Origin: a bacterium 210917-DFI.7.65
GTDB lineage: Bacteria; Bacillota; Clostridia; Oscillospirales; Oscillospiraceae
Assembly (NCBI GenBank): GCA_020555865.1
Contig: JAJCJJ010000007.1
Location: 62,001-126,000 of the forward strand
Direction of reading: 5' to 3'
DNA: 64,000 nt
The translations under genes and the position numbers were made by a program. Positions 54,177 to 61,832 of the stretch are shown in pieces. The notes below the pieces were generated by a model. That model worked only from the letters and a program-made list of their open reading frames with translations, did not search any database and was not told the origin of the DNA. The first letter of the stretch is position 1. Each line of letters begins with the position of its first letter.

Positions 54177-54211
54177 TAAAATGCCCGCCGCTGAAACGGC
54201 GGGCATTTTGA
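54177..54211 (-). terminator. Hairpin between modA and modB
   Basis: AAAATGCCCGCCG, CTGAAA loop, CGGCGGGCATTTT. Likely an attenuator or mRNA end that sets modA above modBC. Confidence 0.75.
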
Positions 54212-54244
54212 ACAGGAGCATTGGGAATTGGTGTGCGTATGCCC

Positions 54245-55129
54245 TCAGGCATTGACAATGAAGCAGTGGTTCTGGAAAATTTCCTGGACGGCGGGCGTCT
54301 GCAGAAACACGAGAAAATCTTCTGTGGCGGCCAATTCCTCTTCATCGGCTTCGGGGTTGGCAATTTGGCAGACCGGATAGACAATTGGGCCAGTCAAGGT
54401 ACCGTCGTCCTGCGCCAGAATGGTCAGCGCGTCCTGGAAATCATAATAGTCGGAATAATAGATGGTGCCGACTTCGTTGGAGCCTTCGGCCACGGCTTGA
54501 GCGGCCACGGACACATTGGCGCATTCGTTGATCTCCACACCGCCCAGCGCTGCGGATACTTCGTCGGAAGTGTAAGCGGAATTATCGTCGGTGTCCGGCA
54601 GCAGGCCCAGAGATACGAAAGCTTCGCGGGAGTATTTGCCCACAGGGACAGAACCGTCGCACAAAGCCATATTGGAAGCATTGGACAAGTCCTCCCAGCC
54701 GGTGACGGCAGTGCCGCTGTCTTTTCCGGTGACCAGGCACAGTTCGTTCTGCAGAAGGTTTACTGTGGTGCCGTCCACAACCAGGCCGTCTATTTCATCC
54801 AGCTGCGTGACCTGGGATTTGCCGGCGGAGAAGAAAATATCCACACCGTGGCCGGCGGCCTCTTCGATTTCCTGCATCAGCTTGCCGGAAGAACCGGAGT
54901 TGATGGAAATAGTCACATTGGGCTGTGTTTCATTGTACAAGGGAACGATTTCCTCAAAAGAGCTGACCAGAGAAGCTGCGATGTTCACATAAACGGTGGT
55001 ATTCAACGTTCCGTCAGATTCGATGTTTGCAGTGCTGGAAGGATCGGTCGGGGCGCTGCCGTTTCCACAGCCTGCTAATAGACCGCCCATCAGGGCGCTG
55101 CAACATAACATTGCCAGAAATTTTTTCAT
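54245..55129 (-). CDS. modA: Molybdate-binding lipoprotein
   Basis: 294 aa. Lipoprotein signal with LLAGCG. Type II periplasmic-binding fold: VYVNIAASLVSSFEEI, ISINSGSSGKLMQEIEEAAG, VDIFFSAGKSQVTQLD, and LTGPIVYPVCQIANPEADEE. The paired Ser residues in AASL and SGSSGK match the oxyanion site of ModA. The ATG at 55129 follows GGAGGG; the frame is open upstream to 55306 but that is in the promoter. First gene of modABC. Confidence 0.92.
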   Translation of the reverse strand: MKKFLAMLCCSALMGGLLAGCGNGSAPTDPSSTANIESDGTLNTTVYVNIAASLVSSFEEIVPLYNETQPNVTISINSGSSGKLMQEIEEAAGHGVDIFFSAGKSQVTQLDEIDGLVVDGTTVNLLQNELCLVTGKDSGTAVTGWEDLSNASNMALCDGSVPVGKYSREAFVSLGLLPDTDDNSAYTSDEVSAALGGVEINECANVSVAAQAVAEGSNEVGTIYYSDYYDFQDALTILAQDDGTLTGPIVYPVCQIANPEADEEELAATEDFLVFLQTPAVQEIFQNHCFIVNA

Positions 55130-55149
55130 CTTTTCCCTCCTATAAAACC

Positions 55150-55233
55150 AAAAAATCTGAGCTGTTTTGTTTGGATTTGTTTGGTTTTGTTTTATGGTGG
55201 TTTTATTATACTGAAAGAGACGAAAAAAGGCAA
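55150..55233 (-). promoter_or_regulatory. modA promoter and repeat-rich leader
   Basis: TTGCCT (55233-55228), 17-bp spacer, TATAAT (55210-55205). The leader carries repeated AACCAAACAAA-type motifs (about 55160-55195), a possible regulator-binding site for a molybdate sensor. Confidence 0.6.
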
Positions 55234-55285
55234 TCTTTTTCCCGCAATCATTCGGACTTTTGTTTGTGTCATAGGAATTCTTTGC

Positions 55286-55331
55286 AAAAAAAGCCCGGCG
55301 GCACAAACCTGCAGGTTTGTGCCGCCGGAAG
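55286..55331 (-). terminator. Terminator of the SecD-like lipoprotein gene
   Basis: A 34-bp perfect palindrome (55297-55330), CCGGCGGCACAAACCTG and its complement, followed by a T run on the minus strand. Confidence 0.85.
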
Positions 55332-55342
55332 CGGATGGTTGT

Positions 55343-55816
55343 TTATTCGGCCGAAGGCGCGCACAGCGCATCCAGAACGGCTTGATAACTTTCGTCATCT
55401 GTGACAGAGGCGACATTCAAAATGACGAAGTTGGTGTTGAGCATACTGGTGATAGTAGGGCTGCAAACTGCCTGATCTCCGGCCCAAACTGTGATTTTGG
55501 ATTGCTCTTTGGCCAGCTCTCGGGTGGCGTTGCGGAACTGCTTTTTACCCTCGTCGCTCAGAACGAGGGCATAGGCATAGGGACTGCTGGTTCCAGTGTC
55601 GTAATGATCACTGGCCATGATCCCTTGGATGGTAGTTCCATCCAGTAATGCCTCGCCCTCCGGATCTGTGCCCACGCGTACGCTCACATCCTCTGCCAGG
55701 GGCAGCAGCTCCGCCGTGGCGCTGGTAGTGGTGTCTACATTGCTGTTGCCGCAGCCGGAGAGCAATGCTGTCAGAGAAAAGGCGGTTGCCATATAAGCAA
55801 TGATTTTGCGTTTCAT
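55343..55816 (-). CDS. Lipoprotein with a SecD-like (P1 head) domain
   Basis: 157 aa. Lipobox LLSGCG at residues 18-23. The rest resembles the head subdomain of SecD: ALVLSDEGKKQFRNATRELA, ITVWAGDQAVCSPTI and a final NFVILNVASVTDDESYQAVL. No membrane helices follow, so it is not a SecD translocase. It may bind a partner at the cell surface. tcdA lies 13 bp upstream on the same strand. Function not known. Confidence 0.65.
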   Translation of the reverse strand: MKRKIIAYMATAFSLTALLSGCGNSNVDTTTSATAELLPLAEDVSVRVGTDPEGEALLDGTTIQGIMASDHYDTGTSSPYAYALVLSDEGKKQFRNATRELAKEQSKITVWAGDQAVCSPTITSMLNTNFVILNVASVTDDESYQAVLDALCAPSAE

Positions 55817-55829
55817 GCAATTCGCTCCT

Positions 55830-56561
55830 TTATGTTGCTTGTTTTTCTGTTGCCGGTTCGATCAATGCCTGCACGATATAGCCGCCCATCATCAAGCCCG
55901 CGCAGGAAGGGAGCCAGGCGCAGCTGGCCGGCGTACTGCGCCGTCCCGGATCGTTATCGACCAGCGGTGCGGGTTTGATGGGGACCTCCGGACTGAACAG
56001 CACTTTGGTGTGCTCAATGCCCCGGACGCGCAGCTCCCGCCGCATGACGCGGGCCAAATGACAGCCTTCGGTTTTGGAAAGGTCTGTGATACGCAGCTGA
56101 AAGGGGTCCACTTTATTCCCTGTGCCCATGGCTGAGAGAATGGGGACATTACGCTCCAGCGCCGTGCAGATCAAATCCAGCTTGCATTTCACCAGGTCAA
56201 TGCAGTCGGCAATGTAGTCATAATGCCGGGAAAAACACAATTCACGGGTGCTGTCTTCGTATTTCACAGGCAGAGTGTGTACGATGCAATCCGGGGAGAT
56301 AGCGTGTACCCGTTCCGCGGCGGCATCCACTTTGGTCCGGCCCACTGTTTCATGGGTGGCGATGATCTGGCGGTTGATATTGGAACGATTGACCCGGTCG
56401 CTGTCTATCAGGGTCAGCTCGCCCACGCCGGATCGGGCCAAAACTTCGGTCACATAGCCGCCCACGCCGCCGATGCCGAATACGGCCACATGACTGTGCT
56501 GAAGCCGCTCGATGGCGGCGCGGCCCAGCAGCATTTCCGTCCGGATCAATTCTTCTTTCAT
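55830..56561 (-). CDS. tcdA: tRNA threonylcarbamoyladenosine dehydratase
   Basis: 243 aa. E1-like (ThiF) fold: VAVFGIGGVGGYVTEVLARSG, LTLIDSDRVNRSNINRQ and ADCIDLVKCKLDLI, then SAMGTGNKVDPFQLRITDLS. TcdA converts t6A to cyclic t6A in tRNA in an ATP-dependent step. The ATG at 56561 follows GGAGG. Confidence 0.92.
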   Translation of the reverse strand: MKEELIRTEMLLGRAAIERLQHSHVAVFGIGGVGGYVTEVLARSGVGELTLIDSDRVNRSNINRQIIATHETVGRTKVDAAAERVHAISPDCIVHTLPVKYEDSTRELCFSRHYDYIADCIDLVKCKLDLICTALERNVPILSAMGTGNKVDPFQLRITDLSKTEGCHLARVMRRELRVRGIEHTKVLFSPEVPIKPAPLVDNDPGRRSTPASCAWLPSCAGLMMGGYIVQALIEPATEKQAT

Positions 56562-56580
56562 GGTGCGTCCTCCTTTCACA

Positions 56581-56620
56581 AAACGCCGGCTTTGGATTCC
56601 AAAGCCGGCGTTTTTTTCTG
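56581..56620. terminator. Terminator between prsA-like gene and tcdA
   Basis: AAACGCCGGCTTT, GGATTCC loop, AAAGCCGGCGTTT, T run. It lies between two minus-strand genes and has T's on the plus side and A's on the other. Confidence 0.8.
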
Positions 56621-56623
56621 CAT

Positions 56624-58147
56624 TCAGCCCACGGCCTTCAGGCCGAAAGTGTGTACCTTGGCGTTGGCACCATCATAGATGCTGTCCTGCCAGTCGCTGT
56701 ACAGGCCATTGATGCAGCGCACTTCCCAGTAGGGCAGATTTTCGCCCTGGAAATACATCACATGATAGCCGTACGTGGTTTCCACAATGCCGGTGTCGCC
56801 GGGATTGCGGTTGGCATCGAAACACCAGTTTTCAAAGGCATCTACCATCTGTCCCTTGTAAACCTGGGTGTACAGGCCGCCTTCGCTGGCATTGGAATCA
56901 CTGGAGTATTCCTTGGCCAGTTCACCGAACGCGTCGGCAGTGTGCGCGCCGGCCAGGTATTTGTTCAGAACGTCCTGAGCTTTTTCCTTGGCGGCGGCAT
57001 TGTTGGTCTCTGTTTCGGCGTCGTAGCCTTCGTCATCTGCGCTCAAGGTGTTTTCCTCTGGTGCGATCAGAATGTGGCGCACATCAACCGTGTTGTAATC
57101 GGGGCGGTAACGCTCGCCCATGACAACCACATACCAGCAATTGTTTGCTTCGTCCTTCACCACGCTGGCCTCGCCGTTGGTACGGCTTTCGTCGAACACC
57201 CAGTCGTTAAAGGCATAGGAACTGTAGGAAGAATAGGAAGCGTCGGTTTTGGCGCTGTAGTAGTTGCTGCCAAACTCATCGCCGATATCGGAGAGTTTTT
57301 CGCCGGAGTTCACGCGATCCAGGAACGCATTGGCAGTTTCCTTGGCTGCCTCCATGGCCTGCTTGGTTTGGGCGTCGGTATATTCGGGCGTTTCGTCGGC
57401 CGATCCCTCGGTGGTGCCTTCGATCCCGGTGTAATCGGCGTTGACGGTCAGCACTTCGTAGTTGGCCAGATCGATGTCCTTCTTGTGCTCGTCGTAATAT
57501 GTGCTGATTTCTTCATCGCTGTATTCGTGGTTGTTCTGGTAGTCGCTGGCGTAATCCGAAGAAACGAACACCATGGTCAGGTGTTTCATAAAGATCTCGT
57601 CGGTCATTTTGGCGCCGTACTGCGTCTGGAGATATTGCTCACGGGTGATGCTGTTGCTCTGGCAGTATTCGTCAATGGAAGCGGAGTAATCGTCGATCTG
57701 CTGCTGCAGTTCGTCGCTGATCTCATAGCCGTTGTCCATGGCTTCGTGGTACATGGAGGCGACCTGTGTCAGGGCGGTGACTGCCTCGCTGCGCAGATAA
57801 TCCGCCCAGCTCTGGTCTTCGCTGTACTGCTGGGCGTCCAGGCTCTGGCTGGCATCCACACCCAGATAGGAGAAATAGGCGCTGTACTGATTCAGTACAG
57901 TGGCATAGTAATAGTCCAAGTCCGTGGCGCTGAATTTCTCGCCATCCACCGTGACGGCAGTCAGGCCTTTGCGGATGTCCTGGTTGCTGTACAAAAAGCA
58001 AAGCACGAAAGCAACCAGCAGGGCAATCACAACGATGGCGCACTTGATGTAAAAGTTGCGGTCCTGTTTTTCATCTTTTTTGGTGCGCAGTTCCTGTGTG
58101 TTCTTGGTAATCACAGACGTACCGCGCGTGTTTTTTTTATCGCTCAT
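56624..58147 (-). CDS. PrsA/SurA-type peptidyl-prolyl isomerase, membrane anchored
   Basis: 507 aa. A cytoplasmic N-terminal basic part, one membrane helix (about 32-52, FYIKCAIVVIALLVAFVLCF) and a large external region: a SurA_N-like helical part with GLTAVTVDGEKFSATDLDYY, then a parvulin rotamase domain around VDVRHILIAPEE and FGELAKEYSSDSNASEGGLY. It folds exported proteins on the outer face. No lipobox is present, unlike PrsA itself. The ATG at 58147 follows AGAGGA. Confidence 0.85.
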   Translation of the reverse strand: MSDKKNTRGTSVITKNTQELRTKKDEKQDRNFYIKCAIVVIALLVAFVLCFLYSNQDIRKGLTAVTVDGEKFSATDLDYYYATVLNQYSAYFSYLGVDASQSLDAQQYSEDQSWADYLRSEAVTALTQVASMYHEAMDNGYEISDELQQQIDDYSASIDEYCQSNSITREQYLQTQYGAKMTDEIFMKHLTMVFVSSDYASDYQNNHEYSDEEISTYYDEHKKDIDLANYEVLTVNADYTGIEGTTEGSADETPEYTDAQTKQAMEAAKETANAFLDRVNSGEKLSDIGDEFGSNYYSAKTDASYSSYSSYAFNDWVFDESRTNGEASVVKDEANNCWYVVVMGERYRPDYNTVDVRHILIAPEENTLSADDEGYDAETETNNAAAKEKAQDVLNKYLAGAHTADAFGELAKEYSSDSNASEGGLYTQVYKGQMVDAFENWCFDANRNPGDTGIVETTYGYHVMYFQGENLPYWEVRCINGLYSDWQDSIYDGANAKVHTFGLKAVG

Positions 58148-58210
58148 TTGTTTCATTCCTCTCAATCCGAGCTGCGCAGAAACCCTTTCTGCACATATAA
58201 ATACCGCTAT

Positions 58211-58239
58211 ATTATAATAGAAGCCGACCTGTTTCGCAA
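58211..58239 (-). promoter_or_regulatory. Promoter of the foldase gene
   Basis: Minus-strand TTGCGA (58239-58234), 17-bp spacer, TATAAT (58216-58211). Confidence 0.75.
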
Positions 58240-58281
58240 GGGTAAAATCATAAACAAACTGGAAACAATCACTATTGCAGG

Positions 58282-58328
58282 AAAAGAGCAGCCGCAGGGA
58301 AAGAAAATTCCTTTCCCTGCGGCTGCGT
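58282..58328 (-). terminator. Terminator of the alcohol dehydrogenase gene
   Basis: GCAGCCGCAGGGAAAG and CTTTCCCTGCGGCTGC (58288-58303, 58311-58326), perfect 16-bp stem followed by TCTTTT on the minus strand. Confidence 0.85.
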
Positions 58329-58340
58329 ACCCGGTGGTGT

Positions 58341-59513
58341 TTATGCCAGGCTTTCCCGAAAAATATGGAGGATATCCTCCCGACAAAGAGGCTTGTAACC
58401 GCCGGGGAGCACAACGGTACCATCGGCCAGGCATTCCAGCATTCCCTCGGTTACGCCCAGGTCGGAGAGTTTCATGACCAGGCCCAGCTCCTGCATCCAT
58501 GCTTCCATAGCGGCCAGGCCGGCTTCTGCGACTTCCCGGTCGCTTTTGCCCTCCGGCGCCACGTCCCATACGTTGACAGCAAAACGCTTGAACTTGGCAA
58601 GGCCGTACGGCAGGATGTGGCGGTAATAAGGCAGTGATACGGCGGAGAGCGTCATGCCGTGTGTAGCGTTGGTGTAGCCGCCCACGGCCTGCCCCAGCAT
58701 ATGCACCATCCAGTCGGTGCTTTTGCCGCGGGAGATCAGGGTGTTCAGCGCCCAGGTGGCGGTCCACATGATGTTGCTGCGGGCCTCATAGTTCTGGGGA
58801 TCGCGGTTGGCGATGCGGCTGGCGTGCAGCAACGAGCGCATCAGGCCTTCGCTGAGATAGTCGCTGGTGCTGTCGTCTTCGCCGGAGAAGTACTGTTCGC
58901 AGATATGGTTGAAAATATCGTAAATGCCGGCTGCCATCTGGTCGTGGGGTAGCGTCAGGGTATAGGTGGGATCCAGGATGGAAAAACGGGGCATCACATC
59001 TTCGCTGGCGAATACATGACCAATTTTCTGATGGGTTTCAGTGTTGGTGATGACTGCGCCGGCGTTCATTTCTGAGCCAGTGCCCGCTATAGTCAGTACA
59101 CAGCCGACCGGTACAATGGGACAGGTCGGCTCTTCAAAGCGCACGAAATACGTTTCCCAAGGGTCGTCGGGGCAGTGCACGGATACGGCTACCGCCTTGG
59201 CGTAATCGCATACGGAGCCGCCGCCCACGGCCAGAAGCAGATCGGTATTATGATCTCGGGCAATTGCCACACCTTCGCGCAGCTTGTCCAGAGTGGGGTT
59301 GGGCATGACGCCGGCGATTTCTGCCACCGTTTTACCGCTGCGGCGGAGCAGATCCAGCACGGTATCGTAGATACCGTTTTTTTGGATGGAGCCTTGCCCA
59401 TAAATCAGCGTAACATTGGGGCCGTATTTCGGCAGTTCCCGGCTCAGATTATCCAGGGAAGCAGAGCCGAAATAGAGTTTTGTAGGGTTACAGTATGTAA
59501 AATTACCAAACAT
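58341..59513 (-). CDS. Iron-containing alcohol dehydrogenase (butanol dehydrogenase type)
   Basis: 390 aa. Group III ADH: NFTYCNPTKLYFG at the start, nucleotide-binding AVGGGSVCDYAKAVA, TIAGTGSEMNAGAVI and metal ligands around AAGIYDIFNHICEQYFSG and YTNATHGMTLSAV. It matches NADPH-dependent butanol/YqhD-like enzymes that reduce aldehydes in fermentation. The ATG at 59513 fits the family start; an ATG four codons earlier is too close to GGAG. Confidence 0.92.
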   Translation of the reverse strand: MFGNFTYCNPTKLYFGSASLDNLSRELPKYGPNVTLIYGQGSIQKNGIYDTVLDLLRRSGKTVAEIAGVMPNPTLDKLREGVAIARDHNTDLLLAVGGGSVCDYAKAVAVSVHCPDDPWETYFVRFEEPTCPIVPVGCVLTIAGTGSEMNAGAVITNTETHQKIGHVFASEDVMPRFSILDPTYTLTLPHDQMAAGIYDIFNHICEQYFSGEDDSTSDYLSEGLMRSLLHASRIANRDPQNYEARSNIMWTATWALNTLISRGKSTDWMVHMLGQAVGGYTNATHGMTLSAVSLPYYRHILPYGLAKFKRFAVNVWDVAPEGKSDREVAEAGLAAMEAWMQELGLVMKLSDLGVTEGMLECLADGTVVLPGGYKPLCREDILHIFRESLA

Positions 59514-59582
59514 AAATACAATCATCTCCTATTTCTTCAAAGAAAATAATTTGCTTGCGGGAGTCGGCGCCTGACGCTGCGT

Positions 59583-59768
59583 TCAGGATGCCAGAGCGTC
59601 AGGCAGTTTGCCGTTCCGTTTGGAAAACAGCGGGGTCAACTTCTCCGGTTTGTGGTAGGCGCTGTTTAGTGCTGCCCTCAGACACAATGTCCGCTGACTG
59701 GCATTGCGTCGATACTGCTCCATAAGAAAGTCGGCCTTTTCGGCATTTGCTTTAAGTTCTTCATAAGT
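59583..59768 (-). pseudogene. Gene remnant, unknown family
   Basis: A protein-like frame of 61 codons: EELKANAEKADFLMEQYRRN, then AALNSAYHKPEKLTPLF and KRNGKLPDALAS and stop. It is preceded directly by an in-frame TAG (59771-59769) and has no proper start with a ribosome-binding site. It looks like the 3' end of a lost gene. Confidence 0.4.
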
Positions 59769-59813
59769 CTAAGTCCTGGAGAAAATACTTCTTTCAGGAT
59801 TGGGATGGGGACG

Positions 59814-60353
59814 TTACACCTGACAACCCATTTCATAAGCCGTTTTCAGCGCTGGATGGCCGGTGATGTCTCCGGGCCCGTCTACGTCGCCGGCGAATAC
59901 GGTGCCGGCCAAGCGCGCTTTTTCAAAACAGTCGATCCAGCCGGTCAGACCGTTGACGGCCCGTTCCGGTACAGTACTGCCGTCCTCTGCTGCTGTGGTT
60001 AGCATATAGATGTCTCGAAAGGCGTAGTCCGAGGAATACAACGGGTTGGCCCGATCCAGCAGCGTTTTCATTTGGCCGCTCATTTCATAGTAGTAAATGG
60101 GGCTGGCAAAAGCGATCACATCCGCCTGGCGCATTTGTTCTGTGATGGCGACCGCATCGTCCCGGATCACACACACATGCGTGTTCAAACAGGCCAGGCA
60201 TCCCCGGCAAAAAGCGATCGTTTTTTCGTTTAATGAAACCCGTTTCACATGGTTCCCAGCGCTTTGTGCCCCGGCGGCAAATGCGTCTGCCAATGCTTCG
60301 GAATTGCTTTTTTCGCGCAGGCTGGAACCAATCACCAGTACTTTTTTCGGCAT
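59814..60353 (-). CDS. NADPH-dependent FMN reductase / flavodoxin-fold protein
   Basis: 179 aa. Flavodoxin-like fold with GSSLREKSNSEALADAF, and Cys-x2-Cys in CRGCLACLNTHVC, then FASPIYYYEMSGQMKTLLDR, which binds FMN. It resembles iron-sulphur flavoprotein-like NAD(P)H reductases, but the cluster cysteines are only partly present. The ATG at 60353 follows AGGAGG. Expressed divergently from a MerR regulator across a shared operator. Confidence 0.85.
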   Translation of the reverse strand: MPKKVLVIGSSLREKSNSEALADAFAAGAQSAGNHVKRVSLNEKTIAFCRGCLACLNTHVCVIRDDAVAITEQMRQADVIAFASPIYYYEMSGQMKTLLDRANPLYSSDYAFRDIYMLTTAAEDGSTVPERAVNGLTGWIDCFEKARLAGTVFAGDVDGPGDITGHPALKTAYEMGCQV

Positions 60354-60376
60354 CTTTTGATCCTCCTGATATGGGT

Positions 60377-60438
60377 TTGACAAAGGAATTTCTCCTTTGG
60401 TACAATCAGCATATATCCTGAACCTGACTTCAGGTCAA
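60377..60438. promoter_or_regulatory. Divergent promoters and MerR operator
   Basis: Plus strand: TTGACA (60377-60382), 18-bp spacer, TACAAT (60401-60406) for merR. Minus strand: TTGACC (60438-60433) and TATATG/TATGCT (17-19-bp spacer) for the flavoprotein. Within the minus spacer is the perfect palindrome ACCTGA-CT-TCAGGT (60422-60435), the usual MerR-type position between -35 and -10. Confidence 0.7.
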
Positions 60439-60479
60439 GAACTTTTTTCAAAAAATATCAAGAAAGTAGGGAAGGCATT

Positions 60480-60941
60480 ATGCGCTATACCATCGGACAG
60501 GTGTCGGCACAGTTTGGTTTGCCTGTGTCCACGCTGCGCTATTACGACAGGCAGGGCTTGTTTCCGCATATGCAGCGCGTTTCTGGGGTCCGTAAGTTCG
60601 GAGAACAGGAGCTGGAGGCTCTTCGGGTAATCGAATGCCTGAAGAAATCGGGATTGGAGATCAAAGATATCCGGCGTTTTATGGAATGGTGCGCGCAGGG
60701 GAACGACACTTATCCGCAGCGCTTCGCATTGTTTCAGAAGCAGCGCGCGGCGGCAGAGGCAGAGATCGCACGCATGGAGCGGGTGCTGGATATGCTCAAG
60801 TTCAAATGCTGGTACTATGAGCAGGCGATCCGGGACGGCGGCGAGGAACGCCTGGCTGCCATGCGGCCGGAGGATATGCCGCCGGATATCCGGGCGGCTT
60901 ATGAGAATACGCATCGCCCGACGGAGGTTTCAGTATCCTGA
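60480..60941 (+). CDS. MerR family transcriptional regulator
   Basis: 153 aa. N-terminal MerR winged helix (YTIGQVSAQFGLPVSTLRYY, DRQGLFPHMQR, GVRKFGEQELEAL), then a dimer coiled coil (QRAAAEAEIARMERVLDMLK) with a single Cys in FKCWYYE. This is the AdhR/NmlR-like branch that often senses aldehydes or thiol stress and controls reductases, matching the divergent flavoprotein gene. The ATG follows AGGGAAGG. Confidence 0.9.
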   Translation: MRYTIGQVSAQFGLPVSTLRYYDRQGLFPHMQRVSGVRKFGEQELEALRVIECLKKSGLEIKDIRRFMEWCAQGNDTYPQRFALFQKQRAAAEAEIARMERVLDMLKFKCWYYEQAIRDGGEERLAAMRPEDMPPDIRAAYENTHRPTEVSVS

Positions 60942-60944
60942 CCG

Positions 60945-60995
60945 GCATAAAAAAAGAACGTCCGCGCCCAACATTGGGGACGCGGACGTTTTCGG
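60945..60995. terminator. Terminator between merR and the 6S-like RNA
   Basis: GAACGTCCGCG, CCCAACATTGGGGA loop, CGCGGACGTTT with A's on one side (T run on the minus strand) and T's on the other; convergent with both units. Confidence 0.8.
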
Positions 60996-61009
60996 CGGCA
61001 TAAAAGAAT

Positions 61010-61202
61010 CCCCGCATGGCCGTGTGGACCCGTTATAAACCTGCACCAAAGGTCCAGGTGGGTTGCCTACAGCTTTCTTCACTGCTCCCAGCTTCCGCCC
61101 GCAGAAAACAGGCGGGAGGTCTGCAAAACAGATCACTGATCCGGCATCCCGTATAACGAAATGTGGGTTTATAGAAAGCCCATCACGCACCACGCAGGGA
61201 TT
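61010..61202 (-). ncRNA. ssrS: Candidate 6S RNA
   Basis: A region of about 190 nt on the minus strand with a closing stem CCCUGCGUGG (61199-61190) and CCAUGCGGGG (61019-61010). It has two G-U pairs on the minus strand that would be C-A mismatches on the plus strand, so the RNA is on the minus strand. A second helix UAUAAACC / GGUUUAUA follows a wide asymmetric bulge, as in 6S RNA, with inner hairpins. The unit has its own promoter (TTGCCG, 17 bp, TATGGT) and a terminator. Length and shape fit 6S; identity is by eye only. Confidence 0.55.
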
Positions 61203-61208
61203 GGTATT

Positions 61209-61237
61209 ACCATAGCACGCGCAGGGCGTGCCGGCAA
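61209..61237 (-). promoter_or_regulatory. Promoter of the candidate 6S RNA
   Basis: Minus-strand TTGCCG (61237-61232), 17-bp spacer, TATGGT (61214-61209), placing the start close to the closing stem of the RNA. Confidence 0.6.
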
Positions 61238-61273
61238 TCGAATTCAGTCGCTTGCAGGGAAAACCCCGCAGGC

Positions 61274-61567
61274 TTATTCTTCGTCGTCATCATCGGCGAA
61301 CAACTGATCGGAAAAAAGCTGATAAATTTCGTTCAGTTCTTCCTCGCTGTCCAGAGTGGAGAGCAGTTCTTCACCGTTTTCTACGATGGTTTTCAGAATC
61401 ACCAGACCGTAGTCGGCATCATCTTCGTCGGCATCTTCTTCCACGGCGGGGAAGAATGCGGTGTAGGTCAGGCCGTTGTGTTCGAGCGTATCCACATACT
61501 CAAGCACCAGTTCGTTGCCGTCTTCGTCGGTCACGGTCAGAAAATCGGGGCCAAATTCTTCGCTCAT
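61274..61567 (-). CDS. DUF1292 family protein (YrzB-like)
   Basis: 97 aa, very acidic. Pattern PDFLTVTDEDGNELVLEYVD and YTAFFPAVEEDADEDD with ILKTIVENGEELLSTLDSEE matches DUF1292. Function unknown; usually near yrrK/yrzL in Bacilli. The ATG at 61567 follows GGAGG; the candidate 6S RNA lies downstream. Confidence 0.9.
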   Translation of the reverse strand: MSEEFGPDFLTVTDEDGNELVLEYVDTLEHNGLTYTAFFPAVEEDADEDDADYGLVILKTIVENGEELLSTLDSEEELNEIYQLFSDQLFADDDDEE

Positions 61568-61735
61568 CGGCGGCATCCTCCTTTGGAAGATCGAAAAATT
61601 CAAGATTTACTTCTGGTTTATATCCTGTATGAATATTGTACTGTTTTGGAAACGAAAAAGCAAGAGGGAAATTTCCTTGCTGCTGCAAAGAGTGTTTTTG
61701 TATAGAAGGCATTTGACTTCCATATATGGATAGTA

Positions 61736-61764
61736 TTGACAGGCTATGGTATACTGGTTCTAAT
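61736..61764 (+). promoter_or_regulatory. Promoter of the PBP gene
   Basis: TTGACA (61736-61741), 17-bp spacer, TCTAAT (61759-61764). Confidence 0.55.
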
Positions 61765-61832
61765 GGCGTATTTTCAGTATGTGCCAAAATTCAAAAATCT
61801 TACCGATATCAAGCAAAAGGAGGGTTTTCTGC

